From positions 1-5,886 of the forward strand of contig JAFGPU010000228.1 of NCBI GenBank assembly GCA_016936035.1: a stretch of DNA of 5,886 nt. Reading direction: 5' to 3'. This stretch comes from Acidimicrobiales bacterium. Its GTDB lineage: Bacteria > Actinomycetota > Acidimicrobiia > Acidimicrobiales > VFJN01. The notes under the pieces were generated by a model. The model was not told the origin of the DNA. It was given only the letters and a program-made list of their open reading frames with translations, and did no database searches. Made by a program: the position numbers and the translations under genes. The number at the start of each line of letters is the position of its first letter. The stretch's first letter is position 1. Shown in pieces: positions 1 through 5,367 of the stretch.

Positions 1-451
1 CGGTCAGGGCCAGCGCGTCGCGCAGCGCTTCGGGGTGGTACTGCGGTGCGCCGTCGAAGACGTTGACGGCGACGATGAACGGCACCCGGCGGTCCTCGAA
101 GAAGTCGATGGGTGCGAAGCCGTCGGCCAGGCGCCGGGTGTCGACCAGCACGACGGCGCCGACCGCGCCCCGGGTGATGTCGTCCCACATGAAGAAGAAC
201 CGGTCCTGCCCGGGGGTTCCGAACAGGTACAGCACCATCGACTCGTCGATGGTGCGCCGGCCGAAGTCCATGGCGACCGTGGTCGTGGTCTTGTCCCGTA
301 CGGCCGAGACGTCGTCGACGCCGAGCGACAGGTCGGTCATGGCGGCTTCGGTGACGAGGGGGGTGATCTCGGACACTGCGCCGACGAAGGTCGTCTTGCC
401 CACGCCGAAGCCGCCGGAGACGACGATCTTGACGGGGATGGGTTCACTCAT
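1..451 (-). CDS. Conservon-type small GTPase (Ras-like ATP/GTP-binding protein, CvnD-like), partial
   Basis: Small Ras/MglA-like GTPase, the output component of an actinobacterial conservon; its nucleotide state is expected to be controlled by the three upstream proteins at the membrane. The visible 150 residues begin MSEPIPVKIVVSGGFGVGKT. The P-loop is G13-G-F-G-V-G-K19-T20. A threonine run at residues 56-59 (DKTTTTVAMDFG) fits switch I. The G3 region reads F77-G-T-P-G-Q-D-R, and the G4 region reads N130-V-F-D133 instead of NKxD. Both deviations are what I expect in this GTPase subfamily. The gene runs off the left edge; full-length members have roughly 190-200 residues, so about 40-50 are missing, including any G5 motif. 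The ATG at 451 overlaps the stop codon of the DUF742 gene (ATGA). There is no obvious Shine-Dalgarno sequence upstream, so translational coupling probably drives initiation. The family assignment is secure; the cellular process controlled is unknown. Confidence 0.95.
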   Translation of the reverse strand, partial: MSEPIPVKIVVSGGFGVGKTTFVGAVSEITPLVTEAAMTDLSLGVDDVSAVRDKTTTTVAMDFGRRTIDESMVLYLFGTPGQDRFFFMWDDITRGAVGAVVLVDTRRLADGFAPIDFFEDRRVPFIVAVNVFDGAPQYHPEALRDALALT

Positions 452-807
452 GTCTGGGCTTTCAATCCGCTGAGGAGTCGTTCGAGGATGTCGACGCGGG
501 GGCGGCCGCCGTCGTTCAGGGCCGGCAGGCTGACGGTCAGCATGCCGTCGGCGTGGAGGTCGGAGACGAGCACGCGGGCCACGCCCAGCGGCACACCGAG
601 GTGCGAGGCCACCTCGGCGATCGAGATGGGGCTCTGGCACAGGGAGACGATGCGCGCCGCCTCGAACTTGAGGCGGGGGAGCGTGGCCGTGGCGTTGGCG
701 GTGGCCTTGACCAGCGTCTCCAACGGCAGGTCGCGCCCCACTGATCGAGTGCGTCCCCGCGTGATGGCGTAGACGGGGACGACGCGCGGCTCGTCGGGCG
801 AGGTCAT
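448..807 (-). CDS. DUF742 family protein (conservon component, CvnC-like)
   Basis: A 119-residue DUF742 protein, the third member of the conservon cassette and a presumed partner of the Roadblock protein and the GTPase. The start MTSPDEPRVVPVYAITRGRT carries the characteristic VxPYxxTxGRT-like segment (here VVPVYAITRGRT, residues 9-20). The core motif LKFEAARIVSLCQSPISIAE (residues 46-65) is followed by a winged-helix-like stretch, VASHLGVPLGVARVLVSDL, and a short beta turn, ADGMLTVSLP. This suggests a DNA-binding-type fold, although DNA binding is not shown for the family. An open frame continues upstream to 1368, but that extension is antisense-like shadow of the Roadblock and kinase genes. 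ATG at 807 is chosen because it overlaps the Roadblock stop by 4 bp (ATGA) and matches the family N terminus. Length is normal for the family. Confidence 0.93.
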   Translation of the reverse strand: MTSPDEPRVVPVYAITRGRTRSVGRDLPLETLVKATANATATLPRLKFEAARIVSLCQSPISIAEVASHLGVPLGVARVLVSDLHADGMLTVSLPALNDGGRPRVDILERLLSGLKAQT

Positions 808-1226
808 CTCGGGGGCATCGCCTGCAGCTCTGATCGCATCGCCGGGGTGAGGACCTGCCCGATGCGGGCCACCAGCAGGCTCATCTCGTAGCCGATCAGT
901 CCGATGTCGCAGTCGGGGTCGCACATGACCGCCAGCGCCGAGCCGTCGCTGACGGTGGTGACGAACAGGTAGCCGCCGTCCATCTCGACGATGAGCTGGT
1001 TGACCGTCCCGGCGTCGAAGCACCGGGCGGCGCCCGCGGTCAGGCTGGCGAGACCGGAGGCGATGGCGGCGAGCTGGTCGGCGGTCTCGCGCACGATGCG
1101 CTCGGACATCGCCAGCACGAGGCCGTCGGTCGTGACGACGATGGCGCTGGACGCCCCGGGGATCCGGTTGGCGAAGCTGTTGATGAGCCAGTCGAGGTCG
1201 CCGTCGTCGTGGTGGTGGGTGGTCAC
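804..1226 (-). CDS. Roadblock/LC7 domain protein (conservon component, CvnB-like)
   Basis: A 140-residue Roadblock/LC7 protein. In bacteria such proteins pair with MglA/Ras-like GTPases and can act as their regulators; here it is expected to modulate the GTPase encoded two genes downstream. A short hydrophilic N terminus with three histidines (residues 4-6) precedes the domain (about residues 11-125). Landmarks are WLINSFANRIPG, the strand SAIVVTTDGLVLAMS, helix DQLAAIASGLASLTAGAA, strand LIVEMDGGYLFVTTVSDGSALAV, and the terminal helix GYEMSLLVARIGQVL. C102 and C106 (CDPDC) are a small oddity of unknown significance. The start is GTG at 1226, overlapping the kinase stop by 4 bp (GTGA). It is preceded by a good ribosome-binding sequence, AGGAGG (complement of 1231-1236), which lies inside the kinase coding end. 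Confidence is high for family, length and start. Confidence 0.94.
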   Translation of the reverse strand: MTTHHHDDGDLDWLINSFANRIPGASSAIVVTTDGLVLAMSERIVRETADQLAAIASGLASLTAGAARCFDAGTVNQLIVEMDGGYLFVTTVSDGSALAVMCDPDCDIGLIGYEMSLLVARIGQVLTPAMRSELQAMPPR

Positions 1227-3166
1227 GGGGCCTCCTGAGGAGCGTTCGTGTCGGGCGCGCCCTCGGCGGCCGCCCGGCCGGCGCGCTGGCTCGCCTGGAA
1301 CCTGGACAGCATGGAGCGCATGTGCTCACGATCGTGCTCGGCGCGGGGAGCGGGGGCGGGGCCCGCACCGTCGCCGGCCGGCGGGGCGCCCTGCATCGAC
1401 GCGAGACCGGCGCCGGGGACGCGGCGCACGAGACCGTCCGGGGTGACCGGTGCCGGGGCCTGCGATGCCGGGGCGGGCGGTGGTGGCGGCGGTGACGGCA
1501 GCGGCGGCGGCGCCGGCGGCGAGCTGGGCTGGGTGGCGTTCCACCCGTCGGGGGGAGGCGGCTCGTGGACCGCGACCGGCGCGGGGCTCGGCGGCTGTCG
1601 CAGCGGCTGCGGGTACGGGTCGTGTCCGAGCCCCTGCGGGGGGACGCGCAGCGCCCCCTCGTGGGAACCGGCGCCGGACCAGCCGTTGACGCCCGCCTGG
1701 TCGGCCGGCGCCGGAAGGGCCCGCCGGCGCTCCGTCACCAGGTCGTCCGGCAGCGTGACCATGGCCGTGAGGCCACCGCCGGGCGTGGGCGCCAACCGCA
1801 CCCTGATGCCGTAGCGTCGGGCCAGGCGGCTGACCACGTGGAAGCCGAGCGTCGACCGGGTCATGTCCACCTCGGGCGGCTCGGCCAGCACCTCGTTGGC
1901 CCTCGCGAGGTCGTCCTCGGACATGCCGATGCCGGTGTCCTCGATGCTGAGCACGAACGCCGACCACTCGGCCAGGTGGCTGCGCACGCGCACCTCGGTG
2001 TTCGGCGGCGAGAACACGGCGGCGTTCTCGATGAGCTCGGCCAGCAGGTGGGCGAGGTCGGCCACGGCGCGCCCGGACACCTCGAGGTAGTCGTTCACGA
2101 GCACCTCGACGCGCTCGTAGTCCTCGATCTCCGCGGCGGCCGCGCGCACGACCTCGGCCAGGGGCACGGGCTGCCCCCAACGCCGGGGCGGCTCGGACCC
2201 GGACAGCACGATCAACGACTCGGCGTTGCGCCGGATGCGGGTGGCGAGGTGGTCGAGCTGGAACAGCTCGGCGAGCGCGTCCGGCTGGCGCTCGCGCTGC
2301 TCGAGCTCGGCGATGAGGTTGAGCTGCCGATCGAGGAGCGACTGGTTGCGGCGCGCCAGGTTGACGAACAGCTCGGAGATGGACCGTCGCTGGGTGGCTT
2401 CGCGCTGGGCGGACGTCAGCTCGGCCTGCGCGAGGTCCTCGGCCAGGGCGATGGCGCGCTGCTGCTCCATCTCGGTGTTCTTCCAGAAGATGATGACGCC
2501 GAGGCAGGCGCACACGACGGACACGCCGTGGATGGCCGCCCAGACCCACGGCCGGTTCTGCGCCGCCGAGTGGTTGAACATCAGGTCCTCGGCGATCGTG
2601 CTGCCGAGACCGTGGGACACGACGGTGAACGCACCGTTCCAGAGGAACGGCACCCAGTCCTGGTAGAGGCCGATGATGCCCACGAGGATGAAGTAGTGGA
2701 AGTGCGCCTCGATCATGCCCCCGGACAGGTGCACCAGCACGGTCGAGCAGAACACCAGACCGGCCGTGACGAAGAAGGCCGCCAACCGCCGGTTGCGGGC
2801 GAGCTGGCCGAACGCGAGGAGGGCCGCCGGGGTCACGACCTCGAGCGCCGCGTGGGCGACGCCGTAGCCCCGCCACACGCCGAATGCGAACAGGCCGGGG
2901 ATGTGCAGGCCGAGGATCCAGCTCAGCAGCAGGTGGCGCTTGTGGAAGGAGCGGTCGTCCAGCAGGTTGCCCCGCGGCAGGTAGCTGAGGACGAGCGCGC
3001 CCAGGCTCCGCCTCTCTCCCGCGCCGGTGTCGCTGGTCGTGAGGTGGTTCGGCGCCGGGGCAGCGCGGTGGCGGCCGCGTCTGGAACGGCCGCTCCGTTC
3101 CTGTTCCTCGTGCGATGGCCCCAGCGAACCGCGTGAAAGCGAGTCCTCCATACGGGGACTAGTCAT
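1223..3166 (-). CDS. Conservon sensor histidine kinase (CvnA-like), multi-pass membrane N terminus and Pro-rich C-terminal tail
   Basis: A 647-residue membrane histidine-kinase-like protein, the first gene of the conservon. Residues 1-75 are basic and cytoplasmic. About six hydrophobic segments follow (roughly 78-98, 103-121, 128-148, 156-168, 171-192, 207-227). They contain histidines at 88, 146, 155, 157 and 185, including the segment GGMIEAHFHYFILVGIIGLYQDW. A helical, probably coiled-coil linker (229-290) leads to a dimerisation-like segment, LDHLATRIRRNAESLIVLSG (304-323), whose H306 is the candidate phospho-site. The ATPase domain has an N box, LLAELIENA (374-382), a G1 box, DTGIGM (410-415), LGFHVVSRLARRYG (440-453), and a closing GGGLTAMVTLP. 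Residues about 482-610 are Pro/Ala-rich with six consecutive prolines (559-564). The tail ends with LVRRVPGAGLA and RSMLSRFQASQRAGR, a conserved ending in this kinase group. ATG at 3166 is favoured over the ATG at 3151 because GGGTGA lies just upstream. The cognate signal is unknown. Confidence 0.92.
   Translation of the reverse strand: MTSPRMEDSLSRGSLGPSHEEQERSGRSRRGRHRAAPAPNHLTTSDTGAGERRSLGALVLSYLPRGNLLDDRSFHKRHLLLSWILGLHIPGLFAFGVWRGYGVAHAALEVVTPAALLAFGQLARNRRLAAFFVTAGLVFCSTVLVHLSGGMIEAHFHYFILVGIIGLYQDWVPFLWNGAFTVVSHGLGSTIAEDLMFNHSAAQNRPWVWAAIHGVSVVCACLGVIIFWKNTEMEQQRAIALAEDLAQAELTSAQREATQRRSISELFVNLARRNQSLLDRQLNLIAELEQRERQPDALAELFQLDHLATRIRRNAESLIVLSGSEPPRRWGQPVPLAEVVRAAAAEIEDYERVEVLVNDYLEVSGRAVADLAHLLAELIENAAVFSPPNTEVRVRSHLAEWSAFVLSIEDTGIGMSEDDLARANEVLAEPPEVDMTRSTLGFHVVSRLARRYGIRVRLAPTPGGGLTAMVTLPDDLVTERRRALPAPADQAGVNGWSGAGSHEGALRVPPQGLGHDPYPQPLRQPPSPAPVAVHEPPPPDGWNATQPSSPPAPPPLPSPPPPPPAPASQAPAPVTPDGLVRRVPGAGLASMQGAPPAGDGAGPAPAPRAEHDREHMRSMLSRFQASQRAGRAAAEGAPDTNAPQEAP
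1322..1723 (-). other. Proline/alanine-rich disordered linker in the kinase C terminus
   Basis: Within the kinase gene, this stretch encodes residues about 482-615, dominated by Pro, Ala and Gly. It includes two polyproline runs (residues 536-539 and 559-564). Long disordered Pro-rich tails are common in conservon kinases and separate the ATPase domain from a short conserved C-terminal helix. Runs of six prolines usually need elongation factor P for efficient translation. The segment is low-complexity but in frame with the kinase and does not indicate a frameshift. Confidence 0.8.
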
Positions 3167-3222
3167 ACTTCACCCGGCGCGAGCTCGCTGAATGCCCTCG
3201 TGCCGACGGTGGGGTGACGCAC

Positions 3223-3244
3223 GCGACGGGCGAGTGCCCGCCGC
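3223..3244 (-). terminator. Hairpin just after the L,D-transpeptidase stop codon
   Basis: An inverted repeat: arms GCGACGGGC (3223-3231) and GCCCGCCGC (3236-3244) around a 4-base loop. The single mismatched position becomes a G-U pair in minus-strand RNA but an A-C mismatch in plus-strand RNA, so it folds best in the transcript of the minus-strand transpeptidase. It begins 3 bases past that gene's stop codon. No U-tract follows, which is usual for high-GC actinobacterial terminators but leaves termination unproven. It would separate the transpeptidase from the downstream conservon. Confidence 0.45.
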
Positions 3245-3247
3245 TGG

Positions 3248-4054
3248 TCAGCCCACGATCTCGACCGGGACCCCGAGTGGCAGCATGCCCGCCATCTCGG
3301 TGATCACGTCGTTCGCCACCCGGATGCAGCCGCTGCTGACCGCCGTGCCCAGCAGCTCGGGCTCGTTGGTGCCGTGGATGCCGATGACCGCCTCGCCCCC
3401 GAACTCGGCCCGGACCGCCGGGTCGTCCTGGAAGCCGGAGATGCCGTAGGCGAAGGGCCCGTAGATGCCGCCAGGGTCGGGAGCCTCGAGCAGCTCGGTG
3501 ATGAAGTACAGCCCGGTCGGCGTTTCGCGGCCGGCCCGTCCCAGCCCCACCGCCGTCTCGATCACCGTCTCGCCGCCCTTGGTCAGGGTGAGCTCGTGGG
3601 CGGCGGTGTCGACGGTGATGCGGTAGTCGTGGCTGACCAGGTCGACCTGGTCGGAGCGGACGAACCCGGTGGTGCCGTTCGGGGGCACCGGGAGGTGGAC
3701 CGGCAGCCACTCGCCCCGCTCGGGGGTGCCGTCCACGAGGAACACGAGCGGCACCCGGTTGCCGTCGTCGTCGACGCGCGTGGGGTTGGCGAGGCGGTGG
3801 CTGGGCTCGGCGTCGTCGGGGTCGGCGTAGACGGCGACCTCGGCCACCTCGTCCTTGGCCTGGGCCACCCAGCTGGTGTGGGGCGACGTGGTGGTCGCGG
3901 TGGTGTCGCCGACGGACTCGCCGTCGGAGCGGCCGGGCGGCTCGTCGGCGGTGGCGTCGTCGCTGCCGCCGCCGCCTCCGCAGCCGGCGACGAGCAGGAG
4001 GGCGGCGAAGACCGCCCCCAGGGCGGCTGCCCACCGTCGGCGCATGGTCGTCAT
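3248..4054 (-). CDS. L,D-transpeptidase (YkuD domain) lipoprotein
   Basis: A 268-residue exported L,D-transpeptidase, which would form 3-3 peptidoglycan cross-links or attach proteins to the wall. The N terminus has a lipoprotein signal: basic MTTMRRR, hydrophobic AALGAVFAALL, and lipobox LVAG-C25 followed by five glycines. A Ser/Asp/Thr-rich linker (30-60) leads to an SH3-like accessory region (about 70-138; GEWLPVHLPV and GTTGFVRSDQVD). The YkuD catalytic domain occupies 141-268. It starts with YRITVDTAAHELTL and includes ETPTGLYFI, H227 in IGIHGTNE, and the nucleophile C243 in S240-S-G-C-I-R245. The more usual SHGC histidine is replaced by serine, a variant that also occurs in active family members. 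The frame is open far upstream, but the lipobox places the start at ATG 4054, or at ATG 4045, which would begin directly at MRRRW. Neither start has a clear ribosome-binding site. Same strand as the conservon, 81 bp upstream of it. Confidence 0.92.
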   Translation of the reverse strand: MTTMRRRWAAALGAVFAALLLVAGCGGGGGSDDATADEPPGRSDGESVGDTTATTTSPHTSWVAQAKDEVAEVAVYADPDDAEPSHRLANPTRVDDDGNRVPLVFLVDGTPERGEWLPVHLPVPPNGTTGFVRSDQVDLVSHDYRITVDTAAHELTLTKGGETVIETAVGLGRAGRETPTGLYFITELLEAPDPGGIYGPFAYGISGFQDDPAVRAEFGGEAVIGIHGTNEPELLGTAVSSGCIRVANDVITEMAGMLPLGVPVEIVG

Positions 4055-4334
4055 CAGCACGGCGGCGGAACGTAGCACCCCCGGTGCGGCCGGCCATGCC
4101 CGCGACCGGGCGTAACGCGGTCGGTGCTGACACCTGCGCGCCGTGCGGCGGGGTGTTACGGACTCTGGTCGGTCTGAAGACGAAACGGGGACATCGTGGT
4201 ACAACCCCCCCGTGCTGGCGGGCGATGCGTGGCCCTCCCTCGGGCACGCGAGAGCCGGCGCAGGCACAGCCGTGCACGGCGCACGGCGACGGTGCCGCCG
4301 ACCAACCGGCGCACCGGGGCAGGGGAGGACGGGT
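4055..4334. promoter_or_regulatory. Divergent intergenic region between the transpeptidase and the secreted-protein gene
   Basis: These 280 bp carry no convincing gene and must hold the promoters for both flanking, divergently transcribed genes. On the plus strand TACAAC at 4200-4205 resembles a -10 element, but no good -35 hexamer sits at the right distance, so this is weak. A perfect 12-bp palindrome, GCCGTGCACGGC, lies at 4269-4280 and could be a protein-binding site or chance in GC-rich DNA. I could not place a promoter for the transpeptidase. Plus-strand open frames starting at 4143 and 4196 run through here but lack start-site support. Confidence 0.5.
4322..4329 (+). promoter_or_regulatory. 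Ribosome-binding site of the secreted-protein gene
   Basis: GGGGAGGA, with the GGAGG core ending 6 bases before the ATG at 4335. This strong Shine-Dalgarno match decides the start among several upstream in-frame candidates, and the resulting protein begins with a textbook signal peptide. Confidence 0.85.
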
Positions 4335-5231
4335 ATGTCGTTGAGGTTCAGGGCCGTGCTCGGCGCGGCCGTCATCGCGGCGTTGTCGGTGAGCGTCACC
4401 GCGCCCGCTGGAGCACAGGGAGCACCGACACTCGGGCTCACCATCGAGCCCACCGAGGGCTCCCCCGGCGACACGGTCGCGGGGCAGGTCGACGTCGCCG
4501 ACGTCGCCGAGAGCTGCGCCACCACGGCCGAGGACATCCAGCCCTCGTTCGCCGCGTTGCGAGACACGTTGCTGGCGATGCAGCCCGACTACACGCCGGC
4601 CCCGGACGCCGAGTTCACGAGCGCCGAGAACTTCGCGTGGGAGCTCTTGGCTGTCGTGTCGGCGGCGGTCGCCATGAACTACGAGGGGGCTGCCGACGCC
4701 ACGTTGCCGGAGACCTACGTCATGACGTTCGCCGACATCGCCACGCAGGCACCTGTGGGGGAGCGGGCGACCTTCGACCCGTCGGTGGGCGCGGCCGAGG
4801 TGACCGTGCCGGACGTCGCGCCCGGGCTGTGGGCGGTCGCCGCCGCGTGCGTCGTTCCGGCGAGCGACACCGAGAGCATCGAGGCTGCCATCAACCAGGG
4901 CGCCGACTACCTGACCGACGTGTTCGACCTGCCCGACCCGCTGCCCGTGAGCTGGGGGGTCCCCGGCGACTTCGACCTGGTCGGGTTCCTGCTCGCAGAA
5001 GGCGGCCCGACGCTCCTCGCGCCGCTGATGGTTCCCGACGCCCTGGGTGTCCAGGTCTTCTGCGTGCTCGATGCCGCGGGGGCGTGCCCCGCCGATCCGG
5101 CCGACCCCGGCGACCCCGGCGATCCCGCCGACCCGGCGGACCCGGCGGACCCGGTGGACCCGGCCACGCCTCCGGCGTCGGTGGCCCCGCCGGCGACGCC
5201 GGTGCGGGCCACGCCGACCTTCACCGGGTGA
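4335..5231 (+). CDS. Secreted protein of unknown function with C-terminal Pro-x-Asp repeat tail
   Basis: A 298-residue exported protein that I do not recognise as a named family. A Sec signal peptide is clear: basic MSLRFR, a hydrophobic stretch to residue 22, and an AGA cleavage motif (likely cut after A27). The mature start, PTLGLTIEPTEGSPGDTVAGQVDV, resembles the first strands of bacterial Ig-like surface domains. A later strand pair (VTVPDVAPGLWAVAAACVV, 157-174) looks like the end of such a domain, with an alpha-helical insertion between them (about 66-140). Cysteines at 61, 172, 243 and 251 could form disulfides. Residues 252-275 are eight tandem Pro-x-Asp units, then a Pro/Ala/Thr stretch, and the protein ends PTFTG. 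There is no LPXTG motif, terminal membrane helix or basic tail, so classical sortase anchoring is unlikely. Monocistronic, with a strong ribosome-binding site and a hairpin 24 bp after the stop. Surface location is inferred; function is unknown. Confidence 0.85.
   Translation: MSLRFRAVLGAAVIAALSVSVTAPAGAQGAPTLGLTIEPTEGSPGDTVAGQVDVADVAESCATTAEDIQPSFAALRDTLLAMQPDYTPAPDAEFTSAENFAWELLAVVSAAVAMNYEGAADATLPETYVMTFADIATQAPVGERATFDPSVGAAEVTVPDVAPGLWAVAAACVVPASDTESIEAAINQGADYLTDVFDLPDPLPVSWGVPGDFDLVGFLLAEGGPTLLAPLMVPDALGVQVFCVLDAAGACPADPADPGDPGDPADPADPADPVDPATPPASVAPPATPVRATPTFTG
5088..5159 (+). repeat. Eight tandem 9-bp units encoding Pro-x-Asp
   Basis: In-frame 9-base units (consensus ccS gSS gaY) encode PAD, PAD, PGD, PGD, PAD, PAD, PAD, PVD. 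Units differ at third positions and in the middle residue; three adjacent units are near identical (ccggcggac type). The pattern points to slippage or unequal-crossover expansion followed by drift. It forms an acidic, extended spacer near the C terminus of the secreted protein. Confidence 0.85.
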
Positions 5232-5254
5232 GGCCGGTGCGGCCCTGAGCCACT

Positions 5255-5292
5255 CGACGGTGGGGCGCCGCAGGCGCGGTGCCCCACCGTCG
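5255..5292 (+). terminator. Strong hairpin terminator after the secreted-protein gene
   Basis: A long inverted repeat 24 bp past the stop codon at 5231. The outer arms CGACGGTGGGGC (5255-5266) and GCCCCACCGTCG (5281-5292) are perfectly complementary over 12 bp. One G-U pair and four further pairs extend the stem to 17 bp around loop AGGC (5272-5275). The G-U pair exists only in plus-strand RNA, which agrees with termination of the plus-strand gene. No U-tract follows, as is common in actinobacteria. Confidence 0.7.
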
Positions 5293-5312
5293 CGTCCGGT
5301 CGCCCCTTGGGG

Positions 5313-5326
5313 TAGAACGCGTTCTC
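5313..5326. promoter_or_regulatory. KstR-like TetR-family operator upstream of the acyl-CoA dehydrogenase
   Basis: The sequence TAGAACGCGTTCTC contains a perfect 12-bp palindrome, AGAACGCGTTCT (5314-5325). It matches the KstR operator pattern known from mycobacteria and rhodococci (TnnAACnnGTTnnA, recalled from literature) at every defined position except the last base. KstR represses cholesterol-catabolism genes, including several fadE genes, until a steroid CoA thioester is bound. The site is centred about 48 bp upstream of the dehydrogenase start and overlaps the likely -35 region, as expected for a repressor. Binding by KstR itself, rather than another TetR regulator, is inference. Confidence 0.6.
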
Positions 5327-5341
5327 GCGGCGCGCCATACT
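5313..5341 (+). promoter_or_regulatory. Candidate promoter of the acyl-CoA dehydrogenase
   Basis: CATACT at 5336-5341 matches four of six bases of a -10 consensus. At 17-bp spacing, TAGAAC (5313-5318) is a poor -35 match that coincides with the left half of the palindromic operator. This would give a short leader of about 20 bases. The assignment is weak and rests mainly on position between the upstream terminator and the start codon. Confidence 0.35.
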
Positions 5342-5367
5342 GGGCGCACCCAGAGCTGGAGGGGCAC

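Noticed and set aside
35..772. A 245-codon plus-strand open frame opposite the GTPase and DUF742 genes
   Set aside because: It crosses the boundary of two recognised minus-strand genes and its composition is that of antisense shadow.
1326..2876. A 516-codon minus-strand frame inside the kinase gene in a different phase
   Set aside because: Arg/Ala/Pro-rich translation without motifs; it is a shifted shadow of the kinase coding sequence.
1565..3136. A 523-codon plus-strand open frame opposite the kinase gene
   Set aside because: Its translation is His/Arg/Glu/Gly-rich with no recognisable domain, and it mirrors a well-supported kinase on the other strand. Long antisense frames are expected at this GC content.
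3204..3214. CGACGGTGGGG also present in the terminator arm at 5255-5265
   Set aside because: An 11-base match between two intergenic GC-rich segments. The first copy has no matching inverted arm nearby, so it is most likely chance rather than a dispersed repeat.
4055..4567. Upstream extension of the transpeptidase frame to position 4567
   Set aside because: The extension would run antisense through the signal-peptide region of the plus-strand gene and would bury the lipoprotein signal sequence. The lipobox fixes the start near 4054 or 4045.
4907..5338. A 143-codon minus-strand frame with Gly-Ser-Ala repeats opposite the secreted protein
   Set aside because: The Gly/Ser/Ala repeat is the antisense of the Pro-x-Asp units, and the frame spans the terminator hairpin. 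No start-site support.
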